Below, piece by piece: positions 16,436 through 25,322 of a stretch of 33,641 nt of DNA. Position 1 is the first letter of the stretch. Each line of letters opens with the position of its first letter. The translations under genes and the position numbers were made by a program. The notes beneath the pieces were generated by a model. That model did no database searches. It was not told where the DNA came from and worked only from the letters and a program-made list of their open reading frames with translations. Source of the DNA: Tannerella sp. (GTDB lineage: Bacteria; Bacteroidota; Bacteroidia; Bacteroidales; Tannerellaceae); contig JAITVS010000211.1 in NCBI GenBank assembly GCA_031285685.1, forward strand, positions 1 to 33,641, read 5' to 3'.

Positions 16436-16525
16436 TCGCCGACCGGAGTTTTAAATACCATGATATGATTATAAACGCCATCCGGATGGATAAACAAATG
16501 AAATGATAACAATTAACTTTCCATT

Positions 16526-17593
16526 ATGACTGATACAAAAACACACTCCAAACCTTACTATGACACTCTCGACGGGCTTCGCGGAACTGCTGCGATTGTG
16601 ATTCTGGTATTCCATTACCTGGAAATGATCTATCCCGATTATTCGGACAATCTGCTGGGGCACGGTTTTCTTGCCGTCGATTTTTTCTTTTGCCTGTCCG
16701 GTTTTGTTATCGGGTTCGCCTATGATAGTAGGATCCGGAAAATCGGTACCAAAGGATTCTTAATCAACCGGCTCATCCGTCTGCATCCATTGGTCGTTTT
16801 CGGCAGTATCATCGGGTTTGCAGGATATATCCTCAACCCGTGGATGCAGGAGCCTTTGGAATGGGGGAAAATAGGGCTGGCATTAATCGGTTCCGTACTT
16901 CTGATCCCAACCCCGATCCTTTCCGGCCGGTTCGGAGGACTGTTCCCCTATAATACTCCCTCCTGGTCGCTTTTTCTGGAATACCTCATCAATATAGTTT
17001 ATGCATTCATCCTGTATCGCATCAAAAAAACCGGACTAATCATAATAGGCTGCCTGTGTGCCGCCTGGCTGATGTATACATCCTATAAATCCGGATGGCT
17101 GATCAACGGCTGGAGTATCGATAATGTCACAGACGGATTCCCCCGAGTCTGTTATTCATTCATCGCCGGTCTACTGGTCTACCGCCTCGGACTGACCATC
17201 AGGAACAAAACCGGATTCATCCTTCCTTTTATTCTACTTATGGCCGCATTCGCATATCCTCACGTCGAAAACGACTGGCTGGCCGAAGGGCTCCTGGTGA
17301 TCGTCTTATTTCCGTTAATCATCAGCATCGGTGCGGAAACAAATGTAACAGGGCTGATGAAAAAGATCTGTATCTTCATCGGAAAATTATCGTATCCGCT
17401 ATATATGACTCATATCCCTGTTGTGTGGATGTTCACGGATTATTACAATACGGTTAAACCGGGAGGCATGAAGCTGGTCCTGATTGTCAGCTGTCTGGTT
17501 GTTTTCAACCTGCTGTTCGCTTATGCGGTTATGCGGTGGTATGATGAGCCTGTACGCGCATGGCTGACCAGGATAAAAAAACGAAATCATTGA
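16526..17593 (+). CDS. Acyltransferase family 3 membrane protein (OafA-like)
   Basis: The 355-residue protein opens with YDTLDGLRGTAAIVILVFHY (about 11-30), the hallmark of acyltransferase 3 enzymes, including the catalytic-region histidine of TM1 and the arginine of LRG. GFLAVDFFFCLSGFVIGF follows as TM2, and I count roughly ten hydrophobic segments in all. Such enzymes move acetyl or other acyl groups onto sugars of lipopolysaccharide, capsule or exported molecules. The substrate is unknown, since no glycan gene cluster is in view. It is followed after 16 nt by another membrane protein with the same style of N-terminus, so the two likely form an operon. It is divergent from the CRISPR locus and not evidently part of it. 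Confidence 0.88.
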   Translation: MTDTKTHSKPYYDTLDGLRGTAAIVILVFHYLEMIYPDYSDNLLGHGFLAVDFFFCLSGFVIGFAYDSRIRKIGTKGFLINRLIRLHPLVVFGSIIGFAGYILNPWMQEPLEWGKIGLALIGSVLLIPTPILSGRFGGLFPYNTPSWSLFLEYLINIVYAFILYRIKKTGLIIIGCLCAAWLMYTSYKSGWLINGWSIDNVTDGFPRVCYSFIAGLLVYRLGLTIRNKTGFILPFILLMAAFAYPHVENDWLAEGLLVIVLFPLIISIGAETNVTGLMKKICIFIGKLSYPLYMTHIPVVWMFTDYYNTVKPGGMKLVLIVSCLVVFNLLFAYAVMRWYDEPVRAWLTRIKKRNH

Positions 17594-17609
17594 ATTTTAA
17601 AATTACCCC

Positions 17610-18824
17610 ATGATCCAAAATACAACAATCAACAAAGACAGACTTGACATTGTTGACTCCCTGAGAGGTTTCGCCCTTCTGGCGATCGTCCTGCTACATA
17701 ATGTAGAACACTATAATCTGTTTTACATACCCGAGAATATGCCCGAATGGCTATACTCACTCGACAAAGTGGTATGGGATACCACTTTTTTCCTGTTAGC
17801 GGGCAAAGCCTACGCCACATTTTCCCTGCTGTTCGGTTTCAGTTTTTATATCCAGTTTCGCAATGCACAGCAACAGGGATACGACTACAGGGCCCGGTTT
17901 GCCTGGCGCATGTTCCTGTTAGCTTTGTTCTCACAATTTCATGCATTATTTTACAATGGCGATATCTTACTCCTCTATGCCGTTGTCGGTCTTGTTCTGA
18001 TTCCGGTATCGAAACTCAAAGACCGTACGGTTCTTATCCTTGCTGTGATTTGTTTATTGCAACCTTTAGAATTGATCCGGATCGTTTATGCCTTCATCGA
18101 CCCTGAATTCACAAGTTACGGCCATTATTTCCGGAAATACGCCCGGCTTGCAGAGCCTGTCGTACAAAATGGTAATTTCTACGAGGTCCTCCGATCCAAT
18201 ATCTGGCACGGTCAATTGTACAGCAACCTGTGGCAGGTCGAAAACGGAAGGCTTTTTCAAACAGCCGCCCTTTTTATGTTCGGGATGCTGCTGGGACGAA
18301 AAACGTATTTTGTCAAAAGCAGCGAATCCGTCCGGTTCTGGAAAAAAACGCTCGTTTATTCCATCATCGCATTCATCCCGCTGTACGTAGCCAAAACATA
18401 TATACCCGGAATAATTGAATCCAAAGTGCTGAAAATGCCGGTAAACATCCTTCTGCCTTCCCTGGCTAATTTCGCTTTCATGTGCTTCCTGGTATCGGGA
18501 TTCACGTTATTATGGTTCAGGTCCGGCGGATATAAATTCCAGCGGCTACTGACTCCTTACGGCAGGATGACTTTAACCAATTACATCGGACAGTCAATCA
18601 TGGGAGTTGTGATCTATTACGGATACGGACTGGGCCTATATAAATATACCGGAGCAACTGCCTCTATCCTGATTGCAACCGGTATTTTCTGTATTCAATT
18701 GCTGTTCAGTCGTTGGTGGCTGTCCGCACACCGGCAGGGTCCGCTTGAGTACCTGTGGAAGAAAGGCACATGGATCGGCGTAAAAAAAGCAGTTAATGAT
18801 GAGAATAACAGCAAAACACCATAG
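17610..18824 (+). CDS. DUF418/YeiB-like multi-pass membrane protein
   Basis: The 404-residue protein starts RLDIVDSLRGFALLAIVLLHN (about 11-31) and has WDTTFFLLAGKAYATFSLLFGFSF, a pattern of DUF418 (YeiB) proteins, then about eight more hydrophobic segments. The C-terminal part LLTPYGRMTLTNYIGQSIMG and the later FSRWWL, GPLEYLWKK fit DUF418 well. The family is related to acyltransferase 3 and thought to act on surface or exported molecules, but no reaction is established. It pairs with the acyltransferase 16 nt upstream. The final codons lie within a 12-bp inverted repeat. Confidence 0.85.
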   Translation: MIQNTTINKDRLDIVDSLRGFALLAIVLLHNVEHYNLFYIPENMPEWLYSLDKVVWDTTFFLLAGKAYATFSLLFGFSFYIQFRNAQQQGYDYRARFAWRMFLLALFSQFHALFYNGDILLLYAVVGLVLIPVSKLKDRTVLILAVICLLQPLELIRIVYAFIDPEFTSYGHYFRKYARLAEPVVQNGNFYEVLRSNIWHGQLYSNLWQVENGRLFQTAALFMFGMLLGRKTYFVKSSESVRFWKKTLVYSIIAFIPLYVAKTYIPGIIESKVLKMPVNILLPSLANFAFMCFLVSGFTLLWFRSGGYKFQRLLTPYGRMTLTNYIGQSIMGVVIYYGYGLGLYKYTGATASILIATGIFCIQLLFSRWWLSAHRQGPLEYLWKKGTWIGVKKAVNDENNSKTP

Positions 18825-18836
18825 CTCATCATTAAC
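18792..18836. terminator. Inverted repeat at the end of the DUF418 gene
   Basis: GTTAATGATGAG (18792-18803) and CTCATCATTAAC (18825-18836) are perfect 12-bp arms with a 21-nt loop that contains the stop codon of the plus-strand gene. The convergent gene ends at 18873. No U-tract follows, so this may be an RNA 3'-end stabiliser rather than a classic intrinsic terminator. Confidence 0.45.
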
Positions 18837-18872
18837 CGCCCCCCAAATTAAAACACAATTATTACAATATTA

Positions 18873-20060
18873 TCACCGGATAATCACTTTGTGCGTTTTT
18901 ACGTCTTTATTTGTCTGAATGATTAAGAAATAATATCCTTTGGCAAAAGATTGCACGGGAATGGATACTTCCGGCTGCGTGATCTTCTGTTGAACCATTA
19001 CGCTTCCGGCAGCATTCACTAATGTCAGAACCGCATGATCGGTGCCTTCCACGATTACATTCAACACATCCGACACCGGATTCGGATAAATCGCGGATTG
19101 AATGGAAATGATCACGTCGTTTGAAGTCTCTGAAGAATACACATTCGTGTAATATATTTCTCCCAGATTTCCGTCATCATTACTATCAATCTGACTGATC
19201 AGATTTCCCTTTTCATCATAGCCATAATTGATCGTGGATTCATAAACCCAATCTTCCGCATCCTCATCATACTCATAATATGTGTCTTCAATGCGCTTTC
19301 CATCTTCATTATAAGTAATTTCAAATTTCGCTATCGGCACCCACTCTCCCTCCGGGGTCGCTTCTTCTGCAGAAACAGGTTTCACCATCAGAGATTCTTC
19401 GTCAGACGCCTCATAGATAATTACTCCAATGATTTGTTCCAATTCATTATAGGATGCCGCCATGTAAGCGGTCTTTTCCAGTACGCCTCCTACAACCGTC
19501 GAATCAACGACAATCACCGGATTCCCATCTTCATTAAACTCAGTAGCCACATTCATATAATCCAGCACCCACTCCTGAGTTTCCGGGTCATAATCATATA
19601 GATACATCCCGATCTGAATGTTGTTCGCGTTATAGACATTCAGTTCTTTATCCCTATAACTCCATTCTTCTTCAAGAAGATTAGAATATATGATTTCTTC
19701 GATCAAAGAATCGGATTTTTGCGTGTAGGTATAATCACGTTTGTATTCAACCTCCGCTTCTGTTACGGCTTCTCCCGTATTAATAATAGCATAATGGACT
19801 CCCTTTTCCTGCACCCTGCGTCCATTCTCATCATACGTGATCGCCGCTTTGCCGACCAGAGTCTTCTCTTCGCCGTAATAAGTATAAATCGAATCCGGGA
19901 GATTGTCTTCGGAACCCGAATAAACAAATACACGCCCTTCCGCCTGCCGGTTTTTAGCGATTTGCTGAATAAACGATTTTTCTTTTGCTACATTTTTCGT
20001 AACACTCTGCGCACTTAACAGACAAGGAAATGCACATAACATAAGTAAAACTTTCTTCAT
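18873..20060 (-). CDS. Secreted protein with type IX secretion sorting domain
   Basis: I place the start at 20060, because MKKVLLMLCAFPCLLSAQS is a clean Sec signal peptide. In-frame ATGs further upstream (20084, 20138) would bury it. The mature part is built of acidic beta repeats of the kind ITYDENGRRV and ITYNEDGKRI, with YEYDEDAEDW between, about 20-60 residues apart. The last 70 residues (IYPNPVSDVLNV to VKTHKVIIR) form a Por/type IX secretion C-terminal sorting domain, so the protein should be exported across the outer membrane and anchored or released. Length is 395 residues. The function of the repeat region is unknown, but it resembles the DUF3836-like protein at 28098-28610. Confidence 0.85.
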   Translation of the reverse strand: MKKVLLMLCAFPCLLSAQSVTKNVAKEKSFIQQIAKNRQAEGRVFVYSGSEDNLPDSIYTYYGEEKTLVGKAAITYDENGRRVQEKGVHYAIINTGEAVTEAEVEYKRDYTYTQKSDSLIEEIIYSNLLEEEWSYRDKELNVYNANNIQIGMYLYDYDPETQEWVLDYMNVATEFNEDGNPVIVVDSTVVGGVLEKTAYMAASYNELEQIIGVIIYEASDEESLMVKPVSAEEATPEGEWVPIAKFEITYNEDGKRIEDTYYEYDEDAEDWVYESTINYGYDEKGNLISQIDSNDDGNLGEIYYTNVYSSETSNDVIISIQSAIYPNPVSDVLNVIVEGTDHAVLTLVNAAGSVMVQQKITQPEVSIPVQSFAKGYYFLIIQTNKDVKTHKVIIR

Positions 20061-20191
20061 TTTTTTTCGTTTTAAATTAGACATAATATATAAAAAAACA
20101 CACTGAAAATTTTCATCAATTTTACCAAAAAGCAACAAAAACCGATACAGAGCGTATGTCTAAAAAACTTATGTTATCAAACTAAAAAAAC

Positions 20192-20236
20192 ATTGCTTTA
20201 TCCGGGCCGTTTATACAAAATGCCGGACAAAGCAAT
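20192..20236 (-). terminator. Intrinsic terminator, minus strand
   Basis: ATTGCTTT-AT-CCGG (20192-20205) pairs with CCGG-AC-AAAGCAAT (20223-20236) with one mismatch. On the minus strand a run of seven T follows (20184-20190). It lies about 270 nt after the end of the small membrane protein gene at 20510 and would stop its transcript before the T9SS gene. Confidence 0.65.
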
Positions 20237-20299
20237 ATCATAACAATTAGGCAGTTTTTGTCATCATCTCAGGTTTTTGTTCTAGAGCTATCTTTTTAG

Positions 20300-20332
20300 A
20301 TGATGCAATTTTATTTACTTTCGTTGCATCAT
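20300..20332. repeat. 9-bp inverted repeat in the intergenic region
   Basis: ATGATGCAA (20300-20308) and TTGCATCAT (20324-20332) are perfect arms with a 15-nt loop. On the plus strand ATTATTTTTTTG follows, which looks like a terminator tail. No plus-strand gene precedes it, so its role is unclear. Confidence 0.45.
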
Positions 20333-20509
20333 ATTATTTTTTTGTCAGCAAATTAACAAAAATACTTTCATTTTATTGCAAAATAAACAATTATCATCTA
20401 CCTTTTTATAGATAATTATTATTCTTGAAAAATTGTTAACGATGCGAGATAGCGCCATTCTTTAAAAAGATGCCGGATTTAAATTAAATAAAACAGGTTA
20501 TATTACATG

Positions 20510-20839
20510 TTATTCGTCTGCACGGGGGCTGACAAAGGACGTATACAAAATAAGCAAAGCTGCGATCAGAAGGAAGACCACCCACTCCATTTTTTCACGA
20601 AACATAAATACGGACGAGGCGATCATGGAAATACCGGCCATTACATTGATACGATGCAGGCGACGGCGACGAAAACCAAGATCTTTATAAGGCACCGTCA
20701 TAAAACAAACGGTTATTCCGGCCGCGCCGACCGCAAATACATAAGGCGCATAAATCCAGTCTGTGATGAACAATGCCGCCCCGGCCAGTATTAATACGCC
20801 GGAAAACATAAATATATAGTTACGTATCTGTTGATTCAT
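20510..20839 (-). CDS. Small four-TM membrane protein, unknown function
   Basis: The 109-residue protein has four hydrophobic segments (about 8-26, 29-47, 64-80, 84-102) with a basic loop GFRRRRLHRI between the second and third. I do not recognise a named family. It overlaps the 3' end of the DivIC/FtsB-like gene by 4 nt and should be cotranslated with it. The pairing suggests an envelope or division-linked role, but nothing in the sequence proves it. Confidence 0.75.
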   Translation of the reverse strand: MNQQIRNYIFMFSGVLILAGAALFITDWIYAPYVFAVGAAGITVCFMTVPYKDLGFRRRRLHRINVMAGISMIASSVFMFREKMEWVVFLLIAALLILYTSFVSPRADE

Positions 20840-21138
20840 TCTTCTACGATAAAAACATCCTCATTTTCTTTTTTCATCAGGTATTCTTCCCTGGCAAACT
20901 GTTCCAGCCCGACCTTATCAGTCTGTAGTTCCTCTATTTTCTTCTTATTCTGCTCTATCTCCTTCTTATAACGGTTTATTTCACTTTCCAGGGAACGGAT
21001 CTTTTCGTCATATTTATAACGGTTATAGAGATTACTGTCGCCTATAAAAAACGTAATGGCAAGAAAAATAATTGTGACTACCCAGTATTTGTTTAGCCCT
21101 GCAAGATATTTCTTATAAAAATCAGTCAACTGCGACAT
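20836..21138 (-). CDS. Septum formation initiator family protein (FtsB/DivIC-like)
   Basis: I choose the ATG at 21138 (MSQLTDFYKKYLAGLNKYW), because a -7 promoter box at 21157-21164 lies just upstream and would leave the longer in-frame start at 21189 untranscribed. The 100-residue protein has a short cytoplasmic N-terminus, one transmembrane helix (about 19-34), a periplasmic coiled coil (RSLESEINRYKKEIEQNKKK, about 48-67) and the family C-terminal LEQFAREEYLMKKENEDVFIV. FtsB/DivIC proteins connect early and late divisome parts. The gene is divergent from dnaX. Confidence 0.88.
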   Translation of the reverse strand: MSQLTDFYKKYLAGLNKYWVVTIIFLAITFFIGDSNLYNRYKYDEKIRSLESEINRYKKEIEQNKKKIEELQTDKVGLEQFAREEYLMKKENEDVFIVEE

Positions 21139-21156
21139 ATCGAAAATGAGTTTGTG

Positions 21157-21164
21157 CAAAAGTA
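21157..21164 (-). promoter_or_regulatory. Predicted -7 box of the FtsB/DivIC-like operon
   Basis: On the minus strand TACTTTTG matches TAnnTTTG. A clear -33 TTTG is missing. The start point would be near 21150, giving a leader of only about a dozen bases before the ATG at 21138. Confidence 0.5.
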
Positions 21165-21215
21165 GAAAAAATATTCCTATATTTTGCATAAAAATCAGAA
21201 TATAGCTTCATTTCG

Positions 21216-21244
21216 GTAATGCAAAAAATATTTTTTTGCATTAC
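21216..21244. promoter_or_regulatory. 29-bp palindrome between divergent ftsB-like and dnaX genes
   Basis: GTAATGCAAAAAA (21216-21228) and TTTTTTGCATTAC (21232-21244) are perfect 13-bp arms around TAT. The right arm covers the -33 TTTG of the dnaX promoter (21235-21238). A dimeric regulator bound here could control dnaX and perhaps the divergent gene. A short RNA hairpin is less likely, because the predicted start points lie outside it. Confidence 0.55.
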
Positions 21245-21265
21245 TCTCAATTTTCGCTATATTTG
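21235..21265 (+). promoter_or_regulatory. Predicted dnaX promoter
   Basis: TTTG (21235-21238), then 19 nt, then TATATTTG (21258-21265) match the Bacteroidota -33 and -7 boxes exactly. The start would be near 21272, about a dozen bases before the dnaX ATG at 21284. Confidence 0.75.
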
Positions 21266-21283
21266 TAGGCAATTTAGAAATAA

Positions 21284-23062
21284 ATGGAAGATTACATCGT
21301 ATCGGCAAGAAAATACAGGCCATCGACATTTAAAAGTGTTGTCGGGCAGAAGTCTCTGACCACCACCTTGAAAAATGCGATCCAAAGCGGCAAGCTGGCT
21401 CACGCCTACCTGTTTTGCGGTCCCCGTGGGGTCGGCAAGACATCGTGTGCCCGTATTTTTGCAAAAACGATCAATTGTATGAACCTTACCGGTGACGGTG
21501 AATCCTGTAACGAATGTGAATCCTGCCGTTCCTTCAACGAGCAACGATCGCTGAACATTCATGAGCTCGATGCGGCGTCAAACAACTCGGTCGATGATAT
21601 CCGTTCATTAACGGAGCAGGTGCGTATCCCGCCACAATTAGGTAAATATAAGGTATACATTATCGACGAGGTCCACATGCTCAGTGCGGCCGCATTTAAC
21701 GCATTCCTCAAAACACTGGAGGAACCGCCTCATCATGCCATATTTGTGCTTGCCACCACCGAAAAACAGAAAATACTTCCGACAATCCTGTCGCGCTGCC
21801 AGACATACGATTTCTCACGCATTACGATAGAAGACATTGTCGAACACCTGCAATATGTCGCTTCGTGTGAAAATATAACAGCCGAACCCGAAGCACTGAA
21901 TGTCATCGCACAAAAAGCCGACGGCGGTATGCGTGATGCCTTATCGATATTCGACCAGGTGGTTAGTTTTACCGGTGGGAATATTACCTACAAGGCCGTT
22001 ATCGACAACCTGAATGTACTTGATTATGAGTATTATTTCCGTATCACCGATGCGATCCTGAAAGGGAATGTTCGCTCCAGTCTGCTGATCCTCAACGAAA
22101 TCCTTGAGAAAGGTTTCGACGGACAAAACATTATAACCGGCCTGACGACCCATTTCCGTGACCTTCTTGTATGTAAGGATGAAGTAACGCTTGTCCTCTT
22201 TGAAGTAGGCGCATCCATACGTGAACGTTACAAAGAGACTGCCGGACAATGCTCCGACAAATTACTCTTCAAGGCAATAGAGCTCGCCAATCAATGTGAT
22301 CTGAACTACCGCAATAGCCGTAACAAGCGGTTGTTACTGGAGTTGACGCTCATTCAATTATGCCAGCTTACAATAAGTCCCGAAGAAGAGGACGATAAAA
22401 AAAAAACGCTGATTAGGTCGATTGCACCTGCACAAACAGGTGTACAAACACCCCCTACCCAGGCATCAAATCCCTCAGCTTCTCATACTGTAAGTCAGCC
22501 TTCGGGCAATGCCCCCAAAAACGCAGCTACCACGGTTACGGCATCATATGCAAGACCTGTAGCCTCTACCACCATAAAGCCCAAGCAACCCGATACGTCT
22601 AAAGTATCACGTATACGCACGACCTCTTTAAAAGAATTAGGGAAAGAAAAAGAGAAAGGACCGGCTGTTTCGTATACCTCACAGATGGGAGATGCAAGCA
22701 GTGATTTTTCTCAGGAAGACCTGACCAGATACTGGATCGAATATGCAGACAGCCTGACGATTGAAAAAATACATCTCAAAAACACACTGATAAACTGCAA
22801 ACCCGTATTAAAAGAAAAATTTTCCTTTGAAGTATCCGTCTACAATCCAAGTCAGAAAGACGAAATATTCGACAGCAGTGCGGAGATTTTAGGACACTTG
22901 TGCAGCAAGCTGGATAATACCCGTATAAAAATGGATATCCGCATCGTTGAAAAAGACGAAAAAGAAATGATTTATACTTCTTCCGAAAAGTATGCTTATC
23001 TGAGCAAAAAGAATCCCAACATAGAAAAATTGAAAGATATTTTCGATCTGACGATTGAATAG
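21284..23062 (+). CDS. dnaX: DNA polymerase III subunit gamma/tau
   Basis: The 592-residue clamp-loader ATPase has Walker A GPRGVGKT (46-53), a four-cysteine zinc module (C65, C75, C78, C81), Walker B VYIIDEVHML, and the sensor stretch FVLATTEKQKILPTILSRC with the SRC arginine finger. Domain III follows to about residue 360. The C-terminal part is a variable linker rich in Pro, Thr and Ser (about 380-470) plus a tail of tau type (about 475-592). It loads the beta clamp at the fork. An A10 run at codons 372-374 sits exactly between the conserved core and the tail, as at known dnaX slippage sites. The gene converges on der with 1 nt between stops. Confidence 0.97.
   Translation: MEDYIVSARKYRPSTFKSVVGQKSLTTTLKNAIQSGKLAHAYLFCGPRGVGKTSCARIFAKTINCMNLTGDGESCNECESCRSFNEQRSLNIHELDAASNNSVDDIRSLTEQVRIPPQLGKYKVYIIDEVHMLSAAAFNAFLKTLEEPPHHAIFVLATTEKQKILPTILSRCQTYDFSRITIEDIVEHLQYVASCENITAEPEALNVIAQKADGGMRDALSIFDQVVSFTGGNITYKAVIDNLNVLDYEYYFRITDAILKGNVRSSLLILNEILEKGFDGQNIITGLTTHFRDLLVCKDEVTLVLFEVGASIRERYKETAGQCSDKLLFKAIELANQCDLNYRNSRNKRLLLELTLIQLCQLTISPEEEDDKKKTLIRSIAPAQTGVQTPPTQASNPSASHTVSQPSGNAPKNAATTVTASYARPVASTTIKPKQPDTSKVSRIRTTSLKELGKEKEKGPAVSYTSQMGDASSDFSQEDLTRYWIEYADSLTIEKIHLKNTLINCKPVLKEKFSFEVSVYNPSQKDEIFDSSAEILGHLCSKLDNTRIKMDIRIVEKDEKEMIYTSSEKYAYLSKKNPNIEKLKDIFDLTIE
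22397..22406 (+). other. A10 slippery tract in dnaX
   Basis: Ten consecutive A follow GAC GAT, encoding Lys372-Lys374 in the zero frame. With one A gained, the reading goes on as Lys-Lys-Lys-Asn-Ala-Asp and stops at TAG. With one A lost, it reads Lys-Lys-Lys-Arg and stops at TGA. Either slip gives a product of about 375 residues that keeps the ATPase and collar domains, like bacterial gamma subunits. Confidence 0.5.
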
Positions 23063-23063
23063 T

Positions 23064-24377
23064 CTATTTTTCCCTGATAAAAATCTGGATCGGCGTACCG
23101 CTGAAATCCCAGTTCTCGCGTATTTGATTTTCAAGGAATCGTTTGTATGGCTCCTTTATCCACTGGGGCAGGTTGCAAAAAAAGACAAATGAAGGTACGG
23201 AACCACCCGGAAGTTGTGTTATATATTTTATCTTGATATACTTTCCTTTCCATGCCGGAGGAGGCCTGTTCTCTATGATCGGCAGCATCACTTCGTTCAA
23301 TTTAGCCGTAGGTATGCGGTTCTGGCGATTATCATAAATTTCTTTGGCTTTTTCCAACACTTTAAAAATACGTTGTTTTGTCAAAGCCGAAATAAATAAT
23401 ACCGGAAAATCCGTAAATGGGGCAAACCGATCCTGAATAGCGTTGATAAATGTTTTGATGGCGATCTGCGATTTATCTTCCACCAAGTCCCATTTATTAA
23501 CACAGACCAGAAGTCCTTTTTTATTTTTCTGGATAATGGAAAAAATATTCAGGTCCTGACTTTCAATACCGCGCGTGGCATCGAGCATCAATACACAAAC
23601 GTCCGAATTCTCGATTGCCCTGATGGAGCGGATAACCGAATAATATTCAAGATCTTCGTTCACCTTACCTTTCTTCCGTATACCGGCAGTGTCGACAAGG
23701 TAAAAATTCAATCCGAACTTATCATATTTCGTATAAATCGAATCGCGTGTCGTCCCGGCAATATCGGTAACAATATGGCGCTCTTCTCCGATAAAAGCAT
23801 TGATGAGAGATGATTTTCCGGCATTGGGACGACCGACAATCGCAATACGCGGGAGCTCTTCTTCCAGCTCCTCTTCCTTTTGCGACGGCAACACTTCCAC
23901 AATCCGATCCAGCAGATCTCCCGTATAGGAACCGTTTATTGCCGATACGCAATACGGGTCACCCAGACCGAGACTATAAAATTCAGCGGCAAGGGCATGC
24001 ATATCATAATTATCTGCCTTATTAACAACCAATATAACGGATTTATTACTCCGGCGAAGGATCCGCGCCACTTCATCGTCCAGATCGGTTACACCGGTCA
24101 ATACGTCGACAATGAATAAGATGACATCGGCTTCTTCTATAGCAACCTGTACCTGTTTATTGATCTCGCCCTCAAACACATCTTCGGAATTGACCACCCA
24201 TCCGCCGGTATCAATAAGCGAAAATTCACGGCCTGTCCAGTCGACCTTTCCATACTGGCGGTCACGCGTCGTACCGGCTTCTTCATTTACGATCGCATGA
24301 CGCGACTGCGTCAAGCGGTTAAATAAAGTAGATTTACCCACATTAGGACGTCCTACGATTGCTACTACATTTCCCAT
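23064..24377 (-). CDS. der: GTPase Der (EngA), ribosome assembly
   Basis: The 437-residue protein has two tandem GTPase domains: [12 protein letters not shown] (about 9-20) with DTGGW and NKAD, then [12 protein letters not shown] (about 182-193) with [10 protein letters not shown] and NKWDLV. A C-terminal KH-like domain ([21 protein letters not shown]) completes it. Der assists maturation of the 50S subunit. It is the last gene of the DUF177-rpmF-fabH-era-der run, 51 nt after era, and its 3' end meets dnaX from the other strand. Confidence 0.98.
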   Translation of the reverse strand: MGNVVAIVGRPNVGKSTLFNRLTQSRHAIVNEEAGTTRDRQYGKVDWTGREFSLIDTGGWVVNSEDVFEGEINKQVQVAIEEADVILFIVDVLTGVTDLDDEVARILRRSNKSVILVVNKADNYDMHALAAEFYSLGLGDPYCVSAINGSYTGDLLDRIVEVLPSQKEEELEEELPRIAIVGRPNAGKSSLINAFIGEERHIVTDIAGTTRDSIYTKYDKFGLNFYLVDTAGIRKKGKVNEDLEYYSVIRSIRAIENSDVCVLMLDATRGIESQDLNIFSIIQKNKKGLLVCVNKWDLVEDKSQIAIKTFINAIQDRFAPFTDFPVLFISALTKQRIFKVLEKAKEIYDNRQNRIPTAKLNEVMLPIIENRPPPAWKGKYIKIKYITQLPGGSVPSFVFFCNLPQWIKEPYKRFLENQIRENWDFSGTPIQIFIREK

Positions 24378-24428
24378 CGTTCGTTATTTCTTTTTATTGT
24401 AATACCAGAGTCTCTCCTGTCAGATATT

Positions 24429-25322
24429 TCAGTCAACCTGATATCCGAACATACGCAGCATATTATCACGGTTACGCCAGTCGGATTCCACTTTCACAAA
24501 GACCTCGAGAAAAACTTTTTTATCGAAAAATTTTTCCAGATCTTTCCGGGCCATCATTCCGACTTTTTTCAATGCCTGTCCGCGATGGCCGATGATTATG
24601 CCCTTCTGCGATTCGCGCTCAACAATGATAAGTGATTTTATATGAATATTATTTTCCGCTTCCGAAAACTGTTCCACCACTACTTCCACCGAATAGGGAA
24701 TCTCCTTCTGATAATAAAGAAGTATCTTTTCGCGTATGATTTCCGTCACAAAAAAACGTGCCGGACGATCCGTCAAAGCATCTTTTTCAAAATAAGGCGG
24801 TGAAGGCGGAATCAGTTCTTCAATGCGTTTGCGCACCACATCCACATTAAATCCGGCCTGAGCCGATATCGGATAGATTTCCGCTTTGGGCAACAATTCA
24901 TGCCACAATAACACCAGTTTTTCCAATTCCTGCTGATCGGATAAGTCTATTTTATTGATCAGCAACAGAACAGGACATTCGGCTTTTTGAACACGATGCA
25001 GAAATTCTTCATTCTTATCGGTCTTCTCAACGACGTCCGTCACATAAAGCAACACATCCGCATCTCCCAGTGCGGATTCCGAAAAATTAAGCATTGACTT
25101 CTGCAGTTTGTAATTCGGCTGCAACACGCCCGGCGTATCGGAATAAACGATCTGCATCGCATCCGTGTTGACAATTCCCATGATACGGTGCCTTGTCGTC
25201 TGCGCTTTGGACGTAATGATAGAAATACGTTCGCCGACCAAACGATTCATCAACGTAGACTTACCCACATTGGGATTTCCTACAATATTGACAAACCCTG
25301 ATTTATGTACTGCTTCCGTCAT
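24429..25322 (-). CDS. era: GTPase Era, 16S rRNA maturation
   Basis: The 297-residue protein has G1 [10 protein letters not shown] (about 16-25), G3 DTPG and G4 NKID, then a C-terminal KH RNA-binding domain with the signature [23 protein letters not shown]. Era binds the 3' end of 16S rRNA during 30S assembly. Its start overlaps the end of fabH by 20 nt, which implies translational coupling. All motifs look intact. Confidence 0.98.
   Translation of the reverse strand: MTEAVHKSGFVNIVGNPNVGKSTLMNRLVGERISIITSKAQTTRHRIMGIVNTDAMQIVYSDTPGVLQPNYKLQKSMLNFSESALGDADVLLYVTDVVEKTDKNEEFLHRVQKAECPVLLLINKIDLSDQQELEKLVLLWHELLPKAEIYPISAQAGFNVDVVRKRIEELIPPSPPYFEKDALTDRPARFFVTEIIREKILLYYQKEIPYSVEVVVEQFSEAENNIHIKSLIIVERESQKGIIIGHRGQALKKVGMMARKDLEKFFDKKVFLEVFVKVESDWRNRDNMLRMFGYQVD

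Larger units (their letters stand above)
20061..20509. other. Intergenic stretch with two hairpins, no gene
   Basis: This 449-nt AT-rich gap separates the T9SS cargo gene from the division operon; both are read leftward. It holds a terminator-like hairpin (20192-20236) and a second inverted repeat (20300-20332). I see no credible reading frame and no good TTTG-19-TAnnTTTG promoter on either strand; a lone minus-strand TATTTTTG near 20365 has no correctly placed partner. Confidence 0.6.

Noticed and set aside
20060..20138. Longer N-terminus for the T9SS cargo protein
   Set aside because: It would place some 26 residues before a well-formed signal peptide, which would hinder export.
20507..20794. 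A plus-strand frame of 95 codons
   Set aside because: It is antisense to the small four-TM protein gene, has a charged, low-complexity translation and no promoter or neighbour support.
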